DNA of 64,000 bases from Blastopirellula marina (GTDB lineage: Bacteria; Planctomycetota; Planctomycetia; Pirellulales; Pirellulaceae), in assembly GCF_002967765.1 (NCBI RefSeq), contig NZ_PUHY01000014.1:372001-436000 (forward strand), in the 5' to 3' direction. Position 1 is the first letter of the stretch. Every line of letters starts with the position of its first letter. Below the pieces are notes generated by a model. It ran no database searches and had not been told where the DNA came from. It was given only the letters and a program-made list of their open reading frames with translations. Made by a program: the position numbers and the translations under genes. Shown here piece by piece: positions 43,079 to 51,660 of the stretch.

Positions 43079-44254
43079 CTAGACCGTCAAGCGACGCTGA
43101 ATGGCTTTCGGATCGATCGGAATGATCTTGGTCGTTGCCGAGTAATCCGCCACTAACACGCTACGAGCCTTCTTTTGTTTCTTCAGTTCGTACTGAATAA
43201 CATAAGCACCGATCTGCGTTCCGTTACCGGTGAAGACCGGGGGCCAGAACTCTTCTGGACGACTAGAGAGAGTTTTGGCAAGCAAGCGGGTACCACGACC
43301 TGAGTAACCACCGAGCATCATCTCGAGGCGGCCTTGCGATTCGTGATAGACGTAGATGAGGTAAGCTGGTTCGTAGGTTGTTTCGTCCCATTTGCAGCAG
43401 CCCCAGCTACCATCTTCCTTCTCGTAGTAGAAACCAGGTGTTTCTGGTGAGAAGTTCTTAGAAAGCTGGTCACCACCGCAGCACGAGCTGGGGAACTGAA
43501 CGTTCTTTTCGCGGTGACGAAGGTAAATCGGAATCGCTCGCTGGCTAGGATCGTCGACTTCGTCTTGGCTGATGAACGGTTCGGTATTGAACGCGCTGGC
43601 CAGGCTGAGTTCGATCACGGGATTGCTACGAATACTACCAAGGCTGATCAATGCCTTGTCGCCGTCGACCGCTTGGAAGTTGGTATAAACTTCATGACCA
43701 CGGCGATGGACTTCCTCGTCTTCGGCCTGACCAGGAGCCCAAACCAACGTCTGGAAAAGGTCTTCCGGTTGTGGAATCGGTGTGTCGCGTGAGATGTAGC
43801 CGTCGGCACCCATCGAAAGCATGTCGGGTGACAAGCTGCTTTGACGATACTTGGCGGTACCGCCGAGGGTAGAAATGCCGGTAAGTAGTTGGCCTTGCAG
43901 GATCGTGTCGGAAGCGACAACCCAGGCACCTTCCGCCCAGTTTTCGTCCGCACGAATACCAAGGCACATTTCAACACGTTTGCGACGTGCCAACAGTTCC
44001 CAGAAGTTTTCTGGTTCCACGGCAAACAACGCACCAGGAAGTTGATTTGCTTCCGCGTAGCCATGTTTGATCAGGAAGTCGCACACTTGAGCCAAGGCCG
44101 ACAAGGGAATGTACTTGGCTTCGTTCTTCAACAAGGACGAAACTTGGTGGCGATCCAATCCAGTGAAGTCGCAGATCGCTTTAATGGTGCCAGGTCGTTT
44201 CTTAGGATCTGGCGAGTGATTCAGCAATTCTGCCAGGCGAAATGAGAATTTCAT
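43079..44254 (-). CDS. Helix-turn-helix protein with an unrecognised C-terminal domain
   Basis: A 391-aa protein. Residues ~20-65 form an XRE-type helix-turn-helix (TIKAICDFTGLDRHQVSSLL ... IPLSALAQVCDFLIKHGY). The rest (~300 residues) is not one I recognise. It contains RVEMCLGIRADENWAEGAWV, a strand-loop ALISLGSIRSNPVIELSLASAF that looks like a Rossmann-type nucleotide-binding or sensor core, CCGGDQ and GCCKWDETTYEPAYLIYVY, and a Gly-rich LGGYSGRGTRLLAKTL. It is probably a transcription regulator that senses a small molecule. CGGAGAA upstream of the ATG serves as ribosome site. It stands alone between two terminators. Confidence 0.7.
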   Translation of the reverse strand: MKFSFRLAELLNHSPDPKKRPGTIKAICDFTGLDRHQVSSLLKNEAKYIPLSALAQVCDFLIKHGYAEANQLPGALFAVEPENFWELLARRKRVEMCLGIRADENWAEGAWVVASDTILQGQLLTGISTLGGTAKYRQSSLSPDMLSMGADGYISRDTPIPQPEDLFQTLVWAPGQAEDEEVHRRGHEVYTNFQAVDGDKALISLGSIRSNPVIELSLASAFNTEPFISQDEVDDPSQRAIPIYLRHREKNVQFPSSCCGGDQLSKNFSPETPGFYYEKEDGSWGCCKWDETTYEPAYLIYVYHESQGRLEMMLGGYSGRGTRLLAKTLSSRPEEFWPPVFTGNGTQIGAYVIQYELKKQKKARSVLVADYSATTKIIPIDPKAIQRRLTV

Positions 44255-44575
44255 CGTGATTCTCCGAGCGTAGGGTTGCTCTACCTAATCTTCATTGTAA
44301 TAGAGGCTAATCTTCCCCAGGTTGGCACGGAAATCCTGGCCATCCTTTCGAGCCTGAGCCAAGCGGACTTTGGAGGTTAGCTGGCGTATGTCTTAATGAT
44401 GACTATCTTACCTTTGTTGTCAACGTGACTTTCGGCACCCTTAAAGAAAAAACGCCGAAAATCGGGACTGACGGCGCGCTGATTTCCCGTAATAGGGCTT
44501 AATTGGCCACCTGAAGGCCATTTCTACCGTTGAATAAGAAAATCTCGTGAAACGTTTGCCTGAATTGGGCAGCGC
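44255..44575 (-). other. Gap between the MoxR/BatA operon end and the helix-turn-helix gene
   Basis: About 320 bases. It contains the operon terminator (44452-44476) and then the presumed promoter region of the helix-turn-helix gene. No coding frame or clear repeat is seen in the rest. Confidence 0.45.
44446..44476 (-). terminator. Terminator of the MoxR/DUF58/BatA-type operon
   Basis: On the minus strand GCGCCG and CGGCG(T) pair around a 14-base loop and run into TTTTTTCTTT. It lies about 100 bases after the stop of the last gene. Confidence 0.6.
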
Positions 44576-45484
44576 TTAGATACGTCGATTTTGCAGGCTG
44601 CGCTGGTTGAGATACTCCCAGAAGATCGCCCCTGGATTGTCCTTGGTACAGGCCAGCAGATGGTCGCAGTTGTTGCGGGTGGCGATATCGACCAGTTCGG
44701 AATTGAACCGCCCAATCGCCTGCAGATACGACTTTCGGATATCGGCCGGTTGGGCAATTTGCTGAGCGTCGACTTCCAGCCCGATAAATCGGGTCATCCC
44801 ATCGAGGTTGAAGTTGAGTTCGTGATCGTGGATGACTTGCACCAAGACCACATCGTGCTTGTTAAAGCGAATTCGCTGGATAGCATATTCCAGCTTCGTC
44901 AAGTCACCAAAGAAGTCGCTGAAGATCATGACGATCTCGCGGCGCGCCATGCGTTGGCTGAATTCGGATAAGCAAGCATGTAGGTCGGTTTTGTCTTCGG
45001 CGGCTGTCTCGTCGAGGTGCTGCGACATGCGGATGATCTGCGGCAAGGCATTACTGGCCGGAATGTGACCGCGGATTTGCGTATCGAACGTCGTGAACGA
45101 AACCTTATCGCCCTGTCGAACAATGCTGTGCGCGAGGCTCACCGCCAATCGCGAACCAAATAGCATCTTCTGCGAACCATCGTCACCGTAGCGCATCGAC
45201 TTGCTGATATCGAGCATCAGATGGCAGACGAAGTTGGTCTCCATCTCGTACTGCTTAATGAAGTACTTATCACGCGTGAAGAAAACGCGCCAGTCGATAT
45301 GCTTGGGATCGTCACCAGGAACATATTCGCGATGCCCCGAGAACTCGACCGCGAAACCCGACGCCGGCGACTTGTGTGAACCAGCGAGGTTTCCGCTGAC
45401 TAATCCGCGCGGTTCGAGCGAGCGGCCGGAAAGCTGCCGTAAGAATTCGTAGTCGAGATATCGCGAAAGGACGCCGCTACTCAC
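44576..45484 (-). CDS. DUF58 domain protein
   Basis: A 302-aa soluble protein with the DUF58 signature: VEFSGHREYVPGDDPKHIDWR near residue 50 and FIKQYEMETNFVCHLMLDISKSM near 80, where DISKS is a vWA MIDAS-like D-x-S-x-S. It has no membrane helix. DUF58 proteins accompany MoxR ATPases and are thought to act with them on client proteins or metal centres. It is the last gene of the operon, 31 bases after the MoxR stop. Confidence 0.9.
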   Translation of the reverse strand: MSSGVLSRYLDYEFLRQLSGRSLEPRGLVSGNLAGSHKSPASGFAVEFSGHREYVPGDDPKHIDWRVFFTRDKYFIKQYEMETNFVCHLMLDISKSMRYGDDGSQKMLFGSRLAVSLAHSIVRQGDKVSFTTFDTQIRGHIPASNALPQIIRMSQHLDETAAEDKTDLHACLSEFSQRMARREIVMIFSDFFGDLTKLEYAIQRIRFNKHDVVLVQVIHDHELNFNLDGMTRFIGLEVDAQQIAQPADIRKSYLQAIGRFNSELVDIATRNNCDHLLACTKDNPGAIFWEYLNQRSLQNRRI

Positions 45485-45515
45485 GAGCTCACCTTACCTG
45501 TTCGTTTTACTTTGG

Positions 45516-46547
45516 TTATGCGGCGGGACAAGCGTACGTCTTTTCTGCTGAGACTTCTTCCAGCAGCATTTCAATCAGTTTATCGCTGGTATAGCCGTTG
45601 GCCTGAGCCGAGTAGTTGGCCGCCAAGCGATGACGCAACGCCGGTTTGACCATTGCTTGAACATCGCTGATGCTGGCGTGATAACGTCCGTACAAAATGG
45701 CCCGAGCTTTAGCACATGTTACTAAGGTCAGAAGGCCACGGGGACCGGCGCCCCAAGCGACCCATTGATTGACAAACTGCGGAGCTTCCGGGGTGCCAGG
45801 GCGGGTGGCGCGAATCAAGGCCCAAGCATAGCCAAGCACTTGGTCACTAACGGGTACACGCTTCACCAGTTTCTGGAACTCGGCGATTTGCTCGCCGGTC
45901 ATGCACGCCGAGATTGACTCTTGGGCTCCTGCGGTTACTCGGCGAGCAATCTCCCATTCCTCGGCTCCGGTCGGATAATCAACGCGAATGTGTAGGAGAA
46001 AACGATCGAGCTGTGCCTCGGGCATGGGATAGGTTCCCTCTTGCTCCAAAGGGTTTTGCGTCGCCAATACGAAGAAGGGATCAGGTAGCTTGCGAATTGT
46101 ACCACCGGCACTGACTTGGCGTTCCTGCATTGCTTCCAGCATGGCAGCTTGCGTTTTCGGTGGCGTACGGTTGATTTCGTCTGCCAATATGAGGTTCGCG
46201 AAGATCGGACCTTCTAGAAATTCGTAACGACGCTTTTTCGTTTCGAGATCTTCTTGAATGATCTCGGTCCCGGTGATGTCACTGGGCATCAAGTCAGGCG
46301 TGAACTGAATTCGCTTGAAGCTTAAGTGCAGCGATTCGGCCAACGAGCTGACCAACAGCGTCTTCGCTAAGCCTGGAACACCTTCAAGCAAGGCATGTCC
46401 CTTGGCAAACATCGCCACAAGGACTTGCTCGATCACATCGGCTTGTCCGACGATCACTTTGGCCAACTCGTCTCGCAGTTTGCCATATGCGTTTTCACAC
46501 TCTTGCACGGCGGCGACGTCGCTTTGAGAGATTGGATCATTTGCCAT
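45516..46547 (-). CDS. moxR: MoxR-family AAA+ ATPase
   Basis: A 343-aa AAA+ ATPase of the MoxR branch. Walker A is GVPGLAKT (residues 56-63), Walker B is LILADEINRTPPKTQAAMLEAM, sensor 1 lies in FVLATQNPLEQEGTYPMPEAQLDRF, and the arginine finger region follows. MoxR proteins act as chaperones for assembly of vWA-domain partners. It precedes the DUF58 gene and follows the 1127-aa protein by 59 bases, in one transcription unit. Confidence 0.95.
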   Translation of the reverse strand: MANDPISQSDVAAVQECENAYGKLRDELAKVIVGQADVIEQVLVAMFAKGHALLEGVPGLAKTLLVSSLAESLHLSFKRIQFTPDLMPSDITGTEIIQEDLETKKRRYEFLEGPIFANLILADEINRTPPKTQAAMLEAMQERQVSAGGTIRKLPDPFFVLATQNPLEQEGTYPMPEAQLDRFLLHIRVDYPTGAEEWEIARRVTAGAQESISACMTGEQIAEFQKLVKRVPVSDQVLGYAWALIRATRPGTPEAPQFVNQWVAWGAGPRGLLTLVTCAKARAILYGRYHASISDVQAMVKPALRHRLAANYSAQANGYTSDKLIEMLLEEVSAEKTYACPAA

Positions 46548-46606
46548 AACTAAGGTGCCTCGACGTTCGGAAAGCTATCAGGTTGTCTTGGTTAATTTTG
46601 AATGGA

Positions 46607-49600
46607 TTAGTCGACGTTCTCGAAATAGCGACGCAGACGCTCTTCGTAGCCCGGTGGCGGTGAGCGTCGCACGCTTGCTCGAATCGATTGCTGGACGCCT
46701 GGGGGAAGCTTGGTGAACCAAGGTTCCTTCTCGAACGATCGTGCGCCTGGCGATGAACTGCCACTGCCAGTTCCCATGCCAGGAGCTTCTTCCGGAGTCG
46801 ACTCGTCACCAGAAGAAGCTTGAGTCGAGCCGGTTGGCTGAGAGTTGGAAGCCTGATCGTTGGTGTTTTGTCCTTGCATCGCGTTACTGGCGACGGCATC
46901 GGTGGGCGAATTCGATTGCGTCGATGTTGGGTTGTCGAGCATCGCCGAAGCGGGTGCGGCCATGCCTAGTGGATCGATGGTGGCGACTTCCTGGCTGGAT
47001 GAATCCCCATCGGCAATCAACTCGGGCATTTGCCCCCAAAGCGTGTCCATGACCTGGGAACCAGCGAGTGCTTGGGCAGTAACTTGTGGTGTGGGTGAGG
47101 TCATGGAGGTCCCCATGCCGGCCCTTTGCTGTGGTCCGTGGCTAGGCTGCTCGGCGGCTGCGGAACTTTGTGAACCGGAGGAGGCCTCCGAAGGGCTACC
47201 AGGTTCGGAATTACCTTCGGTTGGTTCTCCTGCTAGGTCGCCAGGTGCGGGAGAAGATGGCTTTTGCCCATCGCTTGACTGGCTTCCGTCTGGACCGCTC
47301 ATCGGTGATTGGGGGGCAGGCAAACGGGACGCCGTGTGCAAGGCTTCGCGGACTGGTTGGTTAGCGATTTGCGATTGCTGGGCAGCGTTAGATGCCAATT
47401 GGGTCGCTTGTCGCTGGGAGTTGGCGAATTGCCGCATGGATTCGGCCAGTTGCGCCGCCACCGGATTGGGTGTTTCAGGAGCCTGTGAAGCGGCGTCGCC
47501 CTCCGATCCGTCGGTCGGCATCGGTTGAGCGCCTTCGCCTGGACTCATCGGGGATGCTGAATTCTCTTCAGCTTCACCTGGGGCATCGTTCGCATCGACT
47601 GGCGATTCGGCGTTGGCCATGAACTGCTCGGATAGCTCCTGAATTCGTTCACTCGAGTCGCTGATGTTATCCAGCAAGTTCGCGATCTCTTCCGCCGCTT
47701 TCTTATCCGCCGCGATCGGTTGGCGACGTCCGGCGAGTTCCGCGCGCGCTTGTTGAACTTGATTCTGGCTGGGGGACGCCCCGGTAGAGTTGGTCGATGG
47801 TTGGCCAGGACTGTTTTTATTCGCGGAAGCATCGGACGTCATGGAAGCATCATCTTGGCCTTGGGGACTGCCCGAAGTTGGCTGACGAAGGCGGGCTGCG
47901 GCTTCCGGCGAAATCATGCCCGCTTCGTTGGCAAGAGCTTCTAGCCGAGGCTGGGCATTTGCCGGCGGCTCCTGGGTTGGAAGATCGTTTAACGCCTGAT
48001 CGACGGAATCGATCTGTCCCAATTGCTGATCTGCGGTGTCGGCCAACTGATTCGCTGCCTCTTTGGCAGCTTGCCGGAGGGCGTTGGCGGCTTGATTCAA
48101 TTGCTGCTGGGCCTGACGCGATTCGGACTGAAGCTGTTGGGCCTGCTTGCCGGTCGCCTCAGGCGATTGCTGCGGACGCGACATTCCCTTGGCCGCTTGG
48201 CTCGATTTGGCGATCTGGTCTTGCGCTTGCTTCAATGCTTCGGCGGCTTGAGGGGCCGTGGTCTTGGTGCCTTCGGCGACACGATTGGCGACGGCTGCGA
48301 TATCGCTTTGCGTGCCGGCAAGGGATTCCATATTCTCGGCCTCAGCTTGCTGGGGATCATTCGCGATCTTCGTGGCATCGCGTGTGATCTCCTGCTGGGC
48401 CGCGGCGGCACGGTCGAGTGCTTCAGCAGCACGGGCCAGTTCTCCGATGGTGGTTGCCAGTTGCTGGCGGCGTGCGTCTGCCAAGGTTGAGGCAACGTTC
48501 TCTAATGCTTGACGCGTTGCATCGGTAGCGTCTTTCAAGGATTGAGCCGTCGATTGCTCGTTCGCACTGGTAGCGTCTTGAGCGGCAGCGACTGCTTGAT
48601 TGGCTTCTGACTTCGCTTCGGCGATCATCGGCTTCACCGCTTCCGGAAGATTCTCGGTTTGGGCCGCGTTGTCTAGTTGCTGGCCCGCTTCGCGTTCGGC
48701 TTGCGCGATCGGCGCGGTTTGATCAGGGGATGATTCAAATTGCTGCTCCGCGGCGGTTTGTTTTTCAAGGGCCTCTTCAAGATTCTTTTTCGCTTCTTCG
48801 AGAGCGGCGATCTGTTTCGCTCGCTCGTCCGCGCTAGCGACGTTCGGAGGTACCGCTTGCTCAAGAAGCTGATCTTTGAGGGTATCGAGCTTGGCAAGCA
48901 CTTCGTCCTGTTTGTCGACTGCGGCTTCCTGATCGGCTTCGAACAATTCGTTTACGGCTTCGGCGGCCAGTTGGGTGGCTTCTTCCAGCGGCTTGGCAGA
49001 CTCTGGCTGATTGACCATCGACTTAGCCAAATCTTCCAGCTTCTTTTGAATCGCTTCCTGCTTCTGCGAGAGCTCGTCGGCTTTATCTGGAGTGAGTTCC
49101 GACTCCTTGGTTTCGTTCTGAACGTCTAGCTGTTCGTTCCGCAGCTTTTCGATCTCGTTCATCGTTGACTCGAGGCTGTTGTCGACGAGCCCCTGGGCTT
49201 GCTGGAGGTCTTCTAGAATCTTATAGAGGGCGGCAACAAACGCGTCCTGGTGGACCGCTGCCCCGGAGTAACGTCCTTCTCGAATGCTGCGCAAAGCTCC
49301 ATCAAGTTCGTCTCGAGCGCCTGTATCTTTCAAGATTTGCTGTCCGGCGATTGCGGAGGTTGCCAGAGAACCGCCCCAGCTACGCATGTCGGTCAACACT
49401 GCTTCCAACTGGCGGTACATGCCTTCGGCATCGCTCTGCCGTGAGAGGTTGGCGAGCGCGACACTGTCGCGCGATTCCATCGGCAAGCCAGGCAGTTCCC
49501 GGGTTTGCGTCGAGACTTGTTCCTGCACGGAAATCAGTTCACGTACTTGAGCGTGCAATCGAGCTAATCGCATGCGGCGATAAAGTCGCTGGCGTTCGGC

Positions 49601-49990
49601 CATCAATGCCAGCAGCACGTTCCGAACCTCAGCGCGGGCACCTGTTATGGCATCGATCCTGGCTTGACCTTCCGAATGCTGGGCCAGCATCAGCTTTTGG
49701 ACGACTCCCTGCATTTCGTTGCGAATCAACTCGTCGAGATTGCCGCGCATTTGTAGGATATCGCTGTAGATCGGAACCTCGGTCAGCCCGTTTTGCCGTA
49801 ACTGAGCGGCTTGAAGATCGAGAACTTGCGAGACAAGTTGTCGCGTCAAGGCTTGTGCTTGTTGCTGGGTATACTGCTTGCGGCGGAGTGAACCCGAATC
49901 GACATCCTGGCCGTAGGTCACGGAAACGTCGCCCTGAACCAGGATTGTGAGCAGTACGAGGAGTGAGGCCAAAAGTGAGCCGCGCATCAT
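46607..49990 (-). CDS. Very long secreted coiled-coil, Gln/Ala/Ser-rich protein (1127 aa)
   Basis: A signal peptide (LLASLLVLLTILVQGDVSVTYG) opens it. Residues ~30-300 are helical, with LRQNGLTEVPIYSDILQMRGNL and RQRLYRRMRLARLHAQVREL. From ~300 to 720 it is an almost unbroken coiled coil (ALEEAKKNLEEALEKQTAAEQ and similar repeats). From ~720 to 1070 it is low-complexity and rich in Ser, Gln, Pro and Gly. The C-terminus ends in a conserved-looking block: WFTKLPPGVQQSIRAS, then RRSPPPGYEERLRRYFENVD. I know of planctomycete proteins with such ends next to BatA-like genes, but no function. Its start overlaps the preceding gene's stop by four bases. Confidence 0.75.
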   Translation of the reverse strand: MMRGSLLASLLVLLTILVQGDVSVTYGQDVDSGSLRRKQYTQQQAQALTRQLVSQVLDLQAAQLRQNGLTEVPIYSDILQMRGNLDELIRNEMQGVVQKLMLAQHSEGQARIDAITGARAEVRNVLLALMAERQRLYRRMRLARLHAQVRELISVQEQVSTQTRELPGLPMESRDSVALANLSRQSDAEGMYRQLEAVLTDMRSWGGSLATSAIAGQQILKDTGARDELDGALRSIREGRYSGAAVHQDAFVAALYKILEDLQQAQGLVDNSLESTMNEIEKLRNEQLDVQNETKESELTPDKADELSQKQEAIQKKLEDLAKSMVNQPESAKPLEEATQLAAEAVNELFEADQEAAVDKQDEVLAKLDTLKDQLLEQAVPPNVASADERAKQIAALEEAKKNLEEALEKQTAAEQQFESSPDQTAPIAQAEREAGQQLDNAAQTENLPEAVKPMIAEAKSEANQAVAAAQDATSANEQSTAQSLKDATDATRQALENVASTLADARRQQLATTIGELARAAEALDRAAAAQQEITRDATKIANDPQQAEAENMESLAGTQSDIAAVANRVAEGTKTTAPQAAEALKQAQDQIAKSSQAAKGMSRPQQSPEATGKQAQQLQSESRQAQQQLNQAANALRQAAKEAANQLADTADQQLGQIDSVDQALNDLPTQEPPANAQPRLEALANEAGMISPEAAARLRQPTSGSPQGQDDASMTSDASANKNSPGQPSTNSTGASPSQNQVQQARAELAGRRQPIAADKKAAEEIANLLDNISDSSERIQELSEQFMANAESPVDANDAPGEAEENSASPMSPGEGAQPMPTDGSEGDAASQAPETPNPVAAQLAESMRQFANSQRQATQLASNAAQQSQIANQPVREALHTASRLPAPQSPMSGPDGSQSSDGQKPSSPAPGDLAGEPTEGNSEPGSPSEASSGSQSSAAAEQPSHGPQQRAGMGTSMTSPTPQVTAQALAGSQVMDTLWGQMPELIADGDSSSQEVATIDPLGMAAPASAMLDNPTSTQSNSPTDAVASNAMQGQNTNDQASNSQPTGSTQASSGDESTPEEAPGMGTGSGSSSPGARSFEKEPWFTKLPPGVQQSIRASVRRSPPPGYEERLRRYFENVD

Positions 49991-51660
49991 TGGTTCTCTC
50001 CCAAGCCTAGTTGTTGCTCGATCAGCTCGTTGAGCATTTGTTCCGATTGCTTATCTGCTTCGGCGATTGCGGCCAGCACGTTGCTTTCATCGCCGATCTC
50101 GAGGTTCAGCGGATCACTGGCCCCCAATATTTCCTGGGCGCTAGCGCGAAAGTCGGTGGCTTGCAGCACGATTTGTACTTGATCACCGACTTGTAACTGC
50201 CAAGGTGCCAAGTCGAGGGCATAGTCTCCTTCGACTAGGGTCTGCGGAGGGGACTTGGCGTCGTATTTTCGTAGGGGGACTTCAACGATCCGCGGGGCCG
50301 TTTCGCCGCGACGGATTTCCAAGCGGAAAGTTAGGTTGGCCAAGCCGAAATCATCGGCGGCTCGATAATGAATCATTGGGGCGGCCGTCGGAAGGACGAT
50401 ATGGTGAATCGTCCGAAGTGAAACCGAAGGCAGTCGATCGGGAACCACACGAATCGTACCCCGAACCGGCGAGGCAGGGGAAAGCCCATGTTCGTCGATC
50501 GCGGTTAGTTCGTAAGCAATCGTTTCCTGCACGTTTGATAACGCATCGAGTGTGGTGGGTAGCTTCCAGATATTCGATGTGTCGTTGGTCTCTTCAAGAA
50601 GTTCGGTCCACGCATTTGCACCGCGACGCAGGGTGAGCTCCGGTGGATTGACGGGCCGATCAGAGATGACGTTGAGCGTGACATCACTGCCGGCGAGCAC
50701 TGCCAGGTGCGTGGATGATGAAGAACTGGAGAGGTGGATGTTCTTGGCATAATCGGGCGGTGTTGCGGCAAGTTCGACCTTGAGCGTTGGCAAAGGGATG
50801 ATCTCGATAGCCAACTCAGGTGATTCTGCATCTCCGGCAAAAATCTGGTAGTGAATCGGCTCGATCAAGCGTGGTACCGAGTAAAGAAACTCGCCAGGCT
50901 GGTTTAACTCCGGTTCCAGGATTGCTTCGGTGGAACCTCCCTGGGCATCGGTAATCTGCAGACGGCAATGACGCGGTACGACACCTTCACAGGCAATGCG
51001 AAGTGCAAGGGGACTGCCGTAGCCAAGTGTTGCAGCCTGCGAAGGATCATCAACCGAAATCGCCGTCCCATTCATTTCAATCGCCGCGATTATGGTTTGC
51101 GTCGGGTAGCTGACGTTGGCCATCGACAACCGCTGAAAGAAAACCGAAACGTAGCGTGGCGCGACGAAGCAGGCTCCCGCGAACAGCAGCAGTACCAACC
51201 CTGCACCCAGCATTCGATTGCGAACGTGGCTGGCATCGAAGCCTTCGAATACATCGATTTCTTCTTTAAGTTCAGAAACGTAATCAACGACCGCTTGTTG
51301 CAGTTCGTTCGAGCCGATTGCCTGTCCTTGGTCGAATTGAATAGCAGCGACCAGATCGCCGTCGATTCCGTGGCGATGCTCGACCGTGATGGCTGTTTCG
51401 ATTAGTGAAGCACCCCAGCCACGTAGCGCGGTGAATGCTCGATTAAGTCCATAAGCCAATACCGGCAAACTAACGACCATCATCAGAAAGCGGTGGAGGG
51501 TACTGAGGTGCAGCCCGTAGTCGAGCACGAACCACGCCGCCAGAATTCCGGAAATCCAAAAGAACGACCCGGTCAGCGCCGTCCCCAAGCGAAGACGATC
51601 GCGGGCATCACGTAACCGCTTTAGCTGCGACTTCAAGCTGCTGAGTTTAGCCGTGCTCAT
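49987..51660 (-). CDS. Membrane protein of the BatA-type operon (DUF4175-like), 557 aa
   Basis: Two N-terminal membrane helices (ALTGSFFWISGILAAWFVLDY and FLMMVVSLPVLAYGL) precede a region with LIETAITVEHRHGIDGDLVAAI, a third helix (MLGAGLVLLLFAGACFVA) and then a periplasmic beta-rich part of ~400 residues (ATLGYGSPLALRIACEG, VPRLIEPIHYQIFAGDAESP, LPSVSLRTIHHIVLP). This order is that of the N-terminal half of DUF4175-type proteins. The last residues are coiled-coil-like (LIEQQLGLGENQ). Its start overlaps the stop of the preceding vWA gene by four bases and its own stop overlaps the next start, so the three genes are coupled. Confidence 0.8.
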   Translation of the reverse strand: MSTAKLSSLKSQLKRLRDARDRLRLGTALTGSFFWISGILAAWFVLDYGLHLSTLHRFLMMVVSLPVLAYGLNRAFTALRGWGASLIETAITVEHRHGIDGDLVAAIQFDQGQAIGSNELQQAVVDYVSELKEEIDVFEGFDASHVRNRMLGAGLVLLLFAGACFVAPRYVSVFFQRLSMANVSYPTQTIIAAIEMNGTAISVDDPSQAATLGYGSPLALRIACEGVVPRHCRLQITDAQGGSTEAILEPELNQPGEFLYSVPRLIEPIHYQIFAGDAESPELAIEIIPLPTLKVELAATPPDYAKNIHLSSSSSSTHLAVLAGSDVTLNVISDRPVNPPELTLRRGANAWTELLEETNDTSNIWKLPTTLDALSNVQETIAYELTAIDEHGLSPASPVRGTIRVVPDRLPSVSLRTIHHIVLPTAAPMIHYRAADDFGLANLTFRLEIRRGETAPRIVEVPLRKYDAKSPPQTLVEGDYALDLAPWQLQVGDQVQIVLQATDFRASAQEILGASDPLNLEIGDESNVLAAIAEADKQSEQMLNELIEQQLGLGENQ

